Positions 21,401 to 33,400 of a stretch of 64,000 nucleotides of DNA are shown in pieces (position 1 is the stretch's first letter; every line of letters begins with the position of its first letter). Under the pieces are notes generated by a model, which did not search any database, was not told where the DNA came from, and saw nothing but the letters and a program-made list of their open reading frames with translations. A program made the position numbers and the translations under genes. The stretch covers positions 496,001 through 560,000 of the forward strand of contig DASVQI010000006.1 in NCBI GenBank assembly GCA_036389255.1, in the 5' to 3' direction. Source of the stretch: JACVRN01 sp036389255. GTDB lineage: Bacteria > Acidobacteriota > Blastocatellia > Pyrinomonadales > Pyrinomonadaceae.

Positions 21401-24400
21401 GATTGGCAAAACTCGCCTTTCGAGGTGCAGCAGACTCTCGATGAATGGAAAGCGCTGCCGGTCGTCCGCGACGGAAAAATTCAACTGATTCCGCGACGTG
21501 CCGGAATCAGCTCGTTCGGAGCCGGAGGCGCGAACTCGCACCTAGTCTTGGAGGAATACAAACAGGATGAAGCGGCTTTGCCCGCTACGCAATCAGACGC
21601 GCCTCGCCTGTTCATCCTTTCCGCGAAGAACGAAGAGCAGTTGCGGCGATACGCTAGCGAGTTCCTGGACTTTCTGAGCGAGCCCGGCCTCGCAGACTCT
21701 TCCGGCGCGGACGACGCCGATGCGTCGGCAGCAACGGAGGTTTCTCTTGAAAGCCTCACGCCCCTGCTCGCGGAGTTAATCGGAGTGATGCCGGAGGAAA
21801 TTCTGCCCGGTGAGCCTTTGATGGAAATGGGCATGGATACCACCACGATTCTCCGGCTCTTTTCCAAAATCGAAGAACTGTGGGACGTAGAGCTGTCTCC
21901 GGCGATGATTCGTGCGGAGCTGACACTGGCAGACATTCTTGAACTGCTGCCGGGGAGCGGCGCGGCGAATCCCGAGACGGTCACACAGATGTCGTCTTTG
22001 CCTGCTCATAATCTGGAACGGATGATTTACACGCTACAGGTCGGCAGGGAGGCTATGGAAGAGCGTCTGGCGATGCCGGTCACTTCCATCGAAGAGCTGA
22101 GGGACGGGTTGCGGCGTTTCGTAAACGGAGAGGAACCGGCGAATCTACATCGCGGCAACTCAAGGGGGAATAGCTCGGTGAGCCTGCTGGTGGACGGAGA
22201 GGATGGCCGCGAGTACGTCAGAAATATTCTGGCGACGAAGGGGCTAGGCAAGCTCGCTCAACTCTGGGTCAACGGCGTGGAGTTTGACTGGACTCTATTA
22301 TACGACGGCGTGCGACCCATTCCCGTTTCGCTTCCCACCTATCCTTTCGCCAGAACAAGGTGCTGGCTTGAAGAACCGGAAGAGGTTGCCGCGACCCGTC
22401 AAACACCACAGGTCATGGGCGAACAACTTTCTGAAAGAGCAGAAAGCTCTCGCCACACAGCTTCAAGACCTGACGCGTCCGGCGTGGCACGCACTGTCTT
22501 GTATGAAAGAGAATGGCAGACAGCCAATCTCGGCGTCGCGGCCACGGGACGAAGCTTCGCGCAGCCCGTTTTGATTGTCAGCCCTAACCCGAAGCGGGCC
22601 GAAGCTCTACAGCAGATAGTGCTACAGGAAACGGGCGCGGAGCCGATTCTGCTTGAGCAAGCGGACGCTTTCCGCATGGTAAGCCCGCGCCATTATCAAC
22701 TAAGGCTGGCGCAAGCGGCGGAATCAAGGCGCGTGCTGGCGGAGTTGAAGCAACGCCAACTGTTACCGCATACGATTCTGTGGTTCCACGAGCCTGAGAA
22801 GGAGCGCGAGGAAGCCCCTGCTTCGTTACTGGAAGAAACCTTTTACGCCCCCTTCTTCCTGATTCGGGAGTTGCTGGCCAGCCAGCCGGACGCGGACATT
22901 GATTTTCTGTTTGCCTACGTCGGCTCCGACGGAATCGAGGATGCTTACCCGGCCGCGTTGGAGGGATTTTTCCGTAGTCTGTCGCAAGAGACTGCGCGGA
23001 TTAGAGGGCGACTCGCGCGAGTTCCGTCCTCGTTCCTGCGGGGTCAGGCCGCAGAGTTAGGTCAGGTTGTTCGACTCCTGAAAGCAGAACTGTCGGCTCC
23101 GCGTGAAGAAAGCACTGTCTCGCTGGAAGACGCGGCGCGGCGTGTCCCGCACTGGAAACGCGTTCAACCGGAGACAGCCGCGAAGACTTCGGCCGGGCTC
23201 AAAAATCATGGGGTTTATTTGATTACGGGCGGCAGTGGCGGCTTGGGGCTCTCGTTCGCGCGGGCCATAGCCGAATCAGTTGCCGCGCCGCGCTTGATTC
23301 TCACCAGCCGTTCGCCGCTTGACGAGCATAAACGGGCTGCTCTGGAAGAACTGCGCGCGCTGGGAGCAGAGGTGCTTCATCTGCAATCAGATGTCTCAGC
23401 CGAAGAGGATGTGCGCGGGTTGATAGCAGAAATCCGCGCACGTTACGGACGGCTCGACGGAATCATTCACAGCGCCGGGGTGACGCGCGATTCTCTGCTG
23501 CTCAACAAGACTCAGGACGAGGCTGACGCGGTGCTTGCGCCGAAGGTGTCCGGGACTATCTATCTGGACAAGCATACTGCGGCGGAAGAGATGGATTTCT
23601 TCGTGACTTTCTCCTCCGTAAGCGCGGTCTTGGGCACGCCCGGCCAGTGCGACTATGCCTACGCCAATAGCTTTCTGGATAGCTTCGCCGCAGCACGAGA
23701 GAAACTTCGCCGCGAAGGCAGGCGAGCGGGCAAGAGCCTGTCTATCAACTGGCCTTACTGGAAGGCGGGCGGGATGAGCCTTGATGACGAAAGCCTGCGC
23801 GTCGTAGAGGCCAGAACAGGAATCGTGCCTCTAGAACCGGAGGATGGTTGGAACGCTTTCAAACTTGGACTGACTCTAAACGCCAGTCAGGTTCTGGTGC
23901 TGTCCGGTGACGTAGACAAAATTGCGCGCCTGCTGGAATCGAATCAACATCGCGGCGCGGAGGAAACGGTTGTCGCCGCACATACGGGGTTGCCGACTTC
24001 CGGACAGGATGTTACCGCGTGGGTTAGAGAACAGATTCTGGCGGTGATGGCTTCCATCACCGGATACGGCGTGGAGGAATTGGAGCCTGACAAGTCGTTT
24101 CAATCCTACGGACTTGATTCCGTCGGGCTGATGAAGCTCGGCAACCGACTCAACGAAACCTTTGAGCTGGACTTGATGCCGTCAATCTTTTTCGAGGCGA
24201 CCACGCCCGAAGCCCTGACAGCACGTTTATGGGATGACCATGCCGACGCTCTGTTGAAGGGCCGACAGGCGACGGCAACGAGAAGCGAATATGCCGAAGC
24301 CTCTGGTTCCGGTGCGGCATCGTCGGCGGCTACCGGGCGAGGCTCGGATAATAACGGACAGCCGGGCCAGAGCGAGAGCGCGAAGCGTAGCGGGAGCAGT

Positions 24401-27400
24401 ACGAGCGCGAGCGCGGGCGACACGGCGCGGAAGCTCAACTCATTCTCAGCCGAGCCCGACCCGGTGGTCATAGTAGGCATCGCGGGGGTTCTTCCCGGTT
24501 CGGAAGACCTAGAAAGTTTTTGGGCTCAAATGGAACGCGGAGGAGACCTCATAACAGAGATTCCGCCCGACCGTTGGGATTGGAGAGCCTTTTATGGTGA
24601 CCCCCGCGAGCAGGCCGATAAAACACAGGTGAAGTGGGGCGGCTTCATGCCTCGCGTAGACCTGTTCGACCCTCTGTTTTTTGGCATCTCGCCCAACGAA
24701 GCGGATTGGCTCGACCCGCAACAGCGTTTGCTGCTCCAAACCATCTGGAAGGCCATTGAGGACGCCGGTATCAATCCCGGCGAGTTGGCCGGAACTAATA
24801 CCGGGCTCTTCGTCGGAGTAGGCCCGTCCGACTATGCCGAGTTGATTTATCGTTCGGGCGTGAAGGCCTCAATCTATAGCGCGGTCGGGCTGACTCCCTC
24901 AATGCTGGCCAACAGGATTTCCTACCAGCTTGACCTGCACGGGCCTAGCGAGCCGATTGACACGGCCTGCTCAAGCTCTCTGGTGGCCCTGCACCGCGCG
25001 GCTGAGGCGCTCGAACAGGGGCATTGCGAAATGGTAATCGCGGGCGGCATCAATGTGATTCTCTCGCCCGTGCCTTACGTCTCTTTGGAAAGAGCGGGGA
25101 TGCTGAGCCCGGACGGCACCGGTCGTGCTTTTGACAGTGATGCCAACGGTTACGTGAGAGGCGAAGGCGTCGGCGCTGTCGTCCTGAAAAAACTGAGCAG
25201 GGCGAAAGCGGACGGCAATCCTATCTATGCCGTGTTGCGCGGCACGGCTGTCAATCACGGCGGGCGTGCCAGCTCACTGACCGCGCCTAATCCTATCGCG
25301 CAGGCGGAAGTGATTGTCAGAGCCTGTGAAAAAGCAGGAGTCAACCCGGCCGCCATCTCCTATATAGAGACACACGGCACGGGAACCGTACTCGGCGACC
25401 CGGTGGAAGTGAACGGGCTCAAGAAAGCTTTCGCGGAGCTGTACAGGAAGTGGAATCTACCTGCACCGGCTAAGCCGCACTGCGCTCTGGCAGCTTTGAA
25501 GAATGTCATAGGGCATCTTGAGCCTGCCGCCGGGATTGCGGGCGTGCTCAGAGTGCTGCTTGCTATGAAGCATAAGCGGCTGACGGGAACTCCTAATATT
25601 CGGGAGCTGAACCGGTATCTCGCGTTGGAGGGAACTCCCTTCTATATTCCACGCGAGGGTCAGGAATGGAAGCCATTGAGCGACGAGCAGGGCAATCCGC
25701 TCCCGCGCTGTGCCGGAGTCAGCTCCTTCGGGTATGGCGGGGTAAACGCGCACGCCATTCTGGAAGAGTACGTTCCGCAGCCGGAGCCGGAAACGCGACC
25801 TGAAAGCCCCGTCATCTTCGTCCTATCCGCTAAACAGCCCGAGCGACTGTATGACTACGTGCGCGAGTTCCTGCGCCCGGCGCGCGCTGCGGAATGGATG
25901 AAGAATCTGACGGCGACCGCCTACACGCTCCAGACCGGCAGGGGAGCGATGGAAGAACGGCTGGCATTGGTCGTCAGAGATGCGGAAGAGTTGCGCGAGA
26001 AATTGTCGCGCTATCTTCAGGGCGACACAGCGAGCGTCTACAGAGGACGCGTCACTCGCGGCGCGACGCCTCCCGTCATCGCGGAAGGTGAAACCGACCC
26101 GGAGCAAATCGCACGCTCATGGGTACTGGGCGCGGCGGTTGACTGGAACCGCCTGTACAGCCGGACGCCAAGGCTATGTTCGCTGCCCACCTACCCGTTC
26201 GCGCCCGAACGCCACTGGTTCTCGCGCGAACAGGCCCAGCCGCGACCGGAAATTAGACCAGAGACAAAACCCGAAGCGGTTTACTTCCAGACAGTCTTTG
26301 AACCGGCGCCCGTCCTTGAGCGCGAAGGGTTAAGCGAGTCCCTGTTGATTTTCGGCACGCAGGAGCGCTTCACAGAGTTGATGCGCCTGAGCGCGGACGC
26401 ACCGGCAAGCAGCCTACATCTGCTGGTCAAACCGGGAAGCACTTTCCGCGAGCTCGAGAACAGCTTTGAAATTAATCCGCGCCGGTTTGACGATTATGTT
26501 CGACTGCTGACGGTCTTGCGTGAGCGCGGCTTCCCGCTCACACGGATTGCGCACCTCTGGCCGCTTGAGAAGGTCAGCGAGTTTCGCGGCACGCCGGACG
26601 AAGCGGCTCCTGAGCTTTTTCTGGCGCGCGGAGCGGCGTCCGTATTCATGTTGCTGAAGGCCATCGGTGAAGCAAAAATCGGCTCAGTCCGCCGGATTCA
26701 GGTCGCTTCCACGGAAGACGCCGAGACAGGCGGCGTTGCATTTGCCGAGGCTCTGGGCGGGTTCGTCGGGTCGCTGCGCACACTCGCGCCCGACCTCAAT
26801 TTTTCTGTAATACGCTTTGCCAGCCCGGACGCTGCACGACTCAATGGCCTGCTGTTGGCGGAGATGAGCGCACGGCACGTACGCGGACAAGAAGTCATTC
26901 GCTACCAGAGCGGAATCAGATTTGTGCAACGCCTGCGTCCTGTCTCACCGGATAAAACCAATCCGTCGGGAGGCAGCGCGACGAAGGACGGGGGCGTGTA
27001 TCTCATCACGGGAGCTACGGGCTCGCTCGGCCTGATGCTGGCAGGGTATCTCGCACGCCGTCATCGTGCGCGATTGGCTCTGTTGGGACGCTCTGCTCCG
27101 GACTCCGCGACCGGAGCGCGATTGGAAGAGTTGCGTAGGCTCGGAGCCGAAACGGTCTACTTTCAAGGCAGCGTTGAAGACGGCACGCGGCTAAGAAGCA
27201 TCCTCGCTGAAGTTAAGGCCATGTGGGGAGGGCTGGATGGCGTCTTTCATCTGGCGGGCACGGTCAGCGAGCGGCTGCTGCAAGAGAAAGACCTCTCAGA
27301 ATTCAGGAGCCAGCTACGACCCAAAATTGAAGGCACGCTGGCGCTGGATGAAGCCACCCGTGATGAAGCTCTGGATTTATTCGTCCTCTATTCTTCTACC

Positions 27401-30400
27401 GCCGCACACTTGGGCGATTTCGGCTTGATGGATTATGCGGTTGGCAACAGGTTTCTGGACGGGTTCGCCGTAGAGAGGGAAGCGAAGCGTAGACTTGGAC
27501 AGAGACAGGGCCGGACTGTGTCCATCAACTGGCCGCTCTGGCGTGAAGGCGGGATGCACGTCGCAGATGAGCAGGAAGACCGTTACCTGCGGAAAACCGG
27601 CTTTCGGTACTTGGAGAGCTCGGAAGGAGAAGCGGCGTTGGAGTGGGCTCTGAAAAGCGGGCTCAGTCAGGTGATGGTGACGGTGGGAGACAGCGAACGG
27701 ATTCGCGCACTGATTGATGTAGATACTCAAACGCAAAGAACCGCGACTGCTCCGATGACTGCGCCGAGCGTTCCGGTGACGGCGGCTCCTGCGCGCGTGG
27801 CTGCCGGGAGGCTTGACGCGGGCGAGTTGAGTCTACGTGTGATTGAAGAACTGAAGCGTATGCTGTCGGAGATTGTCGGGCTAGAAGCCAACAGGCTGGA
27901 GAACGATGCAAGCTTCGGAGAGTACGGACTGGACTCGTTCGGCCTCAAGACGTTCTCCGAACGGCTCAGAGAGAGATACGGCATAGAAATTCTGACCACA
28001 CTCTTTTTCTCGGCTAACACCATCGCCAAGCTCTCGCAGCATCTCGTTGATGAGTTCCCGACGCAACTGCAACGCGTTCATGCTCCGCACGAAGAAAGAG
28101 TAGCGCAAGCGCCCGACATCGCCGTGCAGAGCCAAGCGGCAATCGCCAGTGAACCGGCCGCCACGATGGCTCCGGCGATACATACGTCGCCGGGCGCGCA
28201 GGCCGCGACCGGGTCGCTGAATTTTTCCACTGATAACGAGCCGGTCGCTGTCATAGGCATGAGCGGGCGATTCCCCGGCTCACCGAATTTGACGGAATTC
28301 TGGAAAAATCTGGAGCAAGGGCGCGACCTGATTACGGAAATCCCGCCCGAGCGCTGGAACTGGAAAGAGATTGCCGAGATGTTCCCCGGCACTCCGCCTT
28401 GGGGAGCATTCCTCGACGGGATAGATAAATTCGACCCACTGTTTTTCAAAATCTCTCCGTTGGAAGCAAAGGTGATGGATCCGCAGCATCGCCTCTTTCT
28501 TGAAGAGACGTGGAAGGCGCTCGAAGACGCGGGCTGCCGCGCGGACAGCCTCGCGGGGAGAAACGTCAGTGTCTTCGTAGGGATGCAGTTCAACGATTAC
28601 GAGTCGCTGGTGGTGGACACGGGCCAGATGAACGCCTATTCCGGAACAGGGCTGGCGCGAACCATGCTGGCTAACCGAATCTCGTACCTGCTAGACCTGC
28701 ACGGGGAAAGCGAGAGCATTGACACTGCCTGCTCAAGCTCGCTGGTCGCCATACATCGCGGCATCAGGTCGCTGCGCCGGGGTGAGAGCGAGCTTTCGAT
28801 TGTCGGCGGAGTGAGCTTAGTTCTCTCGCCGCAGACTGTCATCAGCGCGCACGGGTTGGGCATTCTGTCACCGGGAGGCCGTTGCAAAACGATGGATAAG
28901 ACGGCCGACGGGTACGTTAAAGGAGAAGGCGTAGCGGCCTTGGTGTTGAAGCCGCTTTCGCGGGCTCTGGCGGACGGCGACCACATACACGCGATTATAC
29001 GCGGCAGCGCGGTCAATCACGGCGGACGGGCTCATTCGCTGACGGCTCCTAATCCCGTCGCTCAGGCGGAACTGCTGGTGGCCGCTTACGAGGACGCGCG
29101 CGTTCCCATTGAGAGCGTCTCTTATCTGGAAATGCACGGGACGGGAACTGAGCTCGGTGACCCTATAGAGATTGAAGGCATCCTTCAGGCTTACCGCAAA
29201 CTCAGGGGAAACACTAGCGCGGCCAACGTGTGCGGGCTCGGCACAGTCAAGAGTAACATCGGCCACCTCGAACCGGCTGCGGGTGTCGCCGGTGTGGTCA
29301 AGGTGATTCTCGCCATGAACCGCCGCAAGCTTCCAGCGAGCCTGCACATTAATGAGCTGAATCCACTGATTCAGCTTGACGACGTTCCCTTTGAGCCGGT
29401 CAGAGCCACGCGCGACTGGCAGCCGTTCGATAAAAATGGGAACCCTCTGCCGCGCCGCGCCGGTGTCAGCTCGTTCGGTTTCGGCGGAGTCAACGCACAC
29501 GTAGTTCTTGAAGAACCGGCGACTCAAAACGCTTTGTCCCGCCCTGATGACGAACCGCGTCTGTTCGTGCTGTCGGCTAAAAACGAAGAACGATTACGAG
29601 AGTATGTCTCAAGCATGGTCAGCTTTCTGAATCAGAGCGGCTTTGCGCCCACGTCGCAAGGTGGGAACGGCTCCGCGCCGCCGCTAGACATGGATGCGCT
29701 GTGCTATACGCTTCAGGTGGGGCGCGTGCCTATGGATGCGCGACTGGCGACCGTCGCACGCAACGCTCAAGAGTTGCGAGACAAGTTGGAGCGTTATCTT
29801 CGCGGAGACTCAGGCATAGAGGAATTTCATACCGGCAACGCCCAATCTTCGACCGAAAGCCGCGCGTGGCTGGACGATGCGGAGGGGCGTGAGTATCTCA
29901 GGCTGATTCTGCTGAAACGCAACCACAACCAGCTCGCTCGCGCATGGGTCGGCGGGAGCGAAATCGAGTGGAACTTGCTCTATCCCGACGCGCTCCCGGG
30001 CAAGATGTCCCTGCCGACTTATCCCTTCGCTCAGGGCCGATTCTGGATTGAAAAGAGAGAGGAGCCGCGCGAGGCGAAACCGGAGCGGCAGGCCCGGCCG
30101 GAAGCTCGTTTGCTTTCCAAGACATGGCAACCGGCGGAGGGAATGAGCGGAAGCGCGGACGCTCTGCCTGCTGGAACGTTGCTCGTGTTGACCAACCCGC
30201 AGACAGAGCCTCTCGCGTTGAGATTGTTTGACGGTGATTCGCGGGTGCGTCCGTTAATCGTCTCTCAAAATCCGGTCGGGGAGCGACCTTCGGACAGTGG
30301 CCTGTCGCTGTCTCATGCAGACGCGGAAGATGGCGTGCGGCTTGCGAAACGCATCCTGAATCAGTGGCCGAACCTTATAGGGATTGTGGACTTGTCCGAC

Positions 30401-33400
30401 CTCTCTCTAGAACAGCGTGCTCATTCCGAAGCGAAGTGGGGGAAAATCACTCTTTATCAGGAGCTGGTCAAGACGTTTCGGAACAGCTCATTCTTTTGCC
30501 TGCACTTCACCTGCGAGCTGGTGGGTTTCAAGGCGCAAAGGCCAAATCTGTCCGGCGCGAATTTCGCGGGGCTGGTTCGCATGCTGTCGGCTGAATACAA
30601 GAGCCTGTACTGTCGCACGGTGGACGTGGACGCCGCGTCGGTGACGGCTCAAACGCTCCGCCGGATTGTCGGGCGGGAGCTCGGCATGAACGACCCTGTG
30701 ACGGAAGTCTGCTACCGGAACGAGGTTCGTCATGTCGCCTCGATGAAAGAGCTTCCGGCAGGCGACCGGCGACCGGAGGGCGACGAGCCGTGGCACGGTC
30801 AACTGCGTGATAAGGTCTTTCTCATTAGCGGAGGGACGCGCGGTATCGGCCTCGCGGTTGCGAATGAGCTAATCAGTAAGGGAGCTAACAGACTGGTGCT
30901 CATGGGACGCCAACCCGTGCCGCATCCGGAACAATGGACGACGCTCCTCAAGTCCCCTGAAACCGACCCGCGACTTGCGGCGCGTCTGGAAGCGCTCATG
31001 ACGTTGCGGCAACCGGGTGTGGAGCTACGGTTCTACACGCACAGCCTCGATGACCGCGAGCGTTTAAGCGAATACCTTTCCACGGTGCGCAACGAGCTTG
31101 GGCCAATCGCCGGGGTAATACACTGCGCCGGGCTGTCTCTGATGAACAATCCGGCTTTTATCAGCAAGCCGGTGGCGGAAATCCAGCAGGTGCTGGAACC
31201 AAAAGTCGAAGGGCTGGAATCACTGAGCGCAGCCTGTGCGGCTGACGACCTTGAATTCTTTATCCTGTGCTCCTCTGTCTCAGCACAGATTCCCGTCCTG
31301 GCGGTCGGCATCAGCGATTACGCCCTCGCTAACTCCTTCATGGATTACTTCGCGGAATTTCAGGCGGCGCGCGGCCGTACTTTCTTCCGCTCCATTCAGT
31401 GGCCTAGCTGGCAATCAATGGGGATGGAGGAAGTCAAGAGCCGTGTGTATGGCGATTTGGGTCTGCTCACCCTGCCCACCGGCCAAGGGCTGGAGCTCCT
31501 GCACAGGGCCATGTCTAGCGACGGGGCTATCAATGTGATGCCGTGTCTTGTAGACCCCACAAAGTTCGACCCGAAGAGCCTCCTGCTTCTGCCGCAGGTC
31601 GCCGTAAGAAGCGGCGAAAATGTAGAGACAACGGAACTGCTTCAGCCGCCGGGCGCAACGCCGCCAGCGACTATAGACAAACGGGCGGCCAGCGAAAAGG
31701 GGATTCGATGGCTGACGGAGCTCTTCTCCAAACAGTTGCAAATAGAGCCGGAGCTTTTGGATGAGAACACGGGCTTTGCCGAATTCGGCGTGGACTCTGT
31801 GATGATAGCGCAGTTGGTCGTGAGGCTGGAAAAGGAGCTGGCGATTACGCTTGAGCCCTCCGCCTTTCTTGAGAATCCGTCGCTGAGCCAGCTAGCCCGT
31901 TATCTACAGGAGGATTATCCGGACGCGCTCAGCCGGGTGATTGGGCCGGATGAAGGCTCTGCTCCTCTGGCTGATAACAAAGGGCCAGCCACGCCTTCTT
32001 CCAACATTCGGCTGCCGGATGCTCCTTTGGCGGCGAGCAGGGACGCGTCATCCAACGGCCACTCCGCGAAGGGCGCAGATGCGACCGCAGCAGCAGCTAC
32101 GACAACCGACAGTCGAGAACCGTTGACGGGAGCAGACCCGCGACACATCGCCGTCATTGGCATGGCGTGCAATTTTCCGGGCGCACCGGACAAGGAAACT
32201 TTCTGGCGCAATCTGGCTGCGGGCAGAAGCTCAATTACGGAAGTGCCTTCGTCGCGTTGGAGCCCGGACAAGTTCTATTCGCCCGATTATGAACAAGGAA
32301 AAACCGTCAGCAAGTGGGGAGGCTTCTTAGACGCGATTGAAGATTTCGACCCGGTGTTCTTCAAGATTGACAAGAAGCTCGCTCCGCAGGTTGACCCGTT
32401 GATGCGACAGTTTCTTGAAGTCAGCGCGCAATCTTTGCGCGACGCCGGGATGGAGCTTCGAGAAGTGGCAGGGCGCAAAGTCGGCGTCTTCGTGGGCTCA
32501 CGCACATCGAACTTCGGTTACTACAATCAGAGCCTGCAAAAAGAGAGCATTAGCGGTTTGGCGCAGAACTTTATTTCGGCGCATGTCTCTCACTTTCTGG
32601 ACGTGCGCGGCCCCAGCATGGTCGTGGACACGGCCTGCTCTTCCTCTCTGGTGAGCGTCCATCTGGCCTGCCAGAGCTTGAGGACGAACGAATGCGAGAT
32701 GGCTCTGGCAGGCGGCGTCGAGATTCTGCTGGACGAAATTCCTTTTGTCGGGATGAGCGAAGGACGCGCGCTGTCGCCCACCGGCAAGTGTCACACGTTC
32801 GATGAAAAGGCTGATGGAATCGTGCTGGGCGAAGGGGCGGGCGTGCTCGTGTTGAAACGTCTGGAAGACGCGCTGCGCGACGGTGACCGCATCTACGCGG
32901 TCATAGAAGCCGACGCCATCAACAACGACGGCAGAACGATGGGCATGACGACGCCCAACCCGGAAGCTCAGAAGGAAGTCATCAAAGACGCGCTTCGTCA
33001 GAGCGGGATTCGTCCTTCCGATATTACTTACGTCGAGACGCACGGCACCGGAACCATGATTGGCGACCCGATGGAGCTGAAGGCTCTGGCCAGAGTCTTT
33101 CAGACTGAGACTGACAGGAAGGGATTCTGCGGCGTCGGCAGTGTGAAGACCAACATCGGCCACTTGCTCAGCGCGGCGGGTATAGCCGGGCTAATCAAAG
33201 TGATTTTATCGCTCGAACACAAGCAGCTTCCCCCGACTTTGAACTGTGAAGCGCCCAACCCGCGTTTCAAGTTTGACGAGTCCCCGTTCTACATAGTGCG
33301 CCAGCTCAGCGAGTGGAAGGTGGAGAACGGCATTCGCCGGGCCGCCATCAGCTCTTTCGGGTTCGGAGGCACGAACGCGCACGTGATTGTCAGCGAAGGC

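Noticed and set aside
32498..33163. 221-codon antisense ORF opposite KS8
   Set aside because: Complementary-strand shadow of the conserved KS core; no protein-like features.
33140..33200. KS8 as a non-elongating KS0
   Set aside because: Its Cys and both His motifs are intact; the same holds for all 11 KSs in the window.
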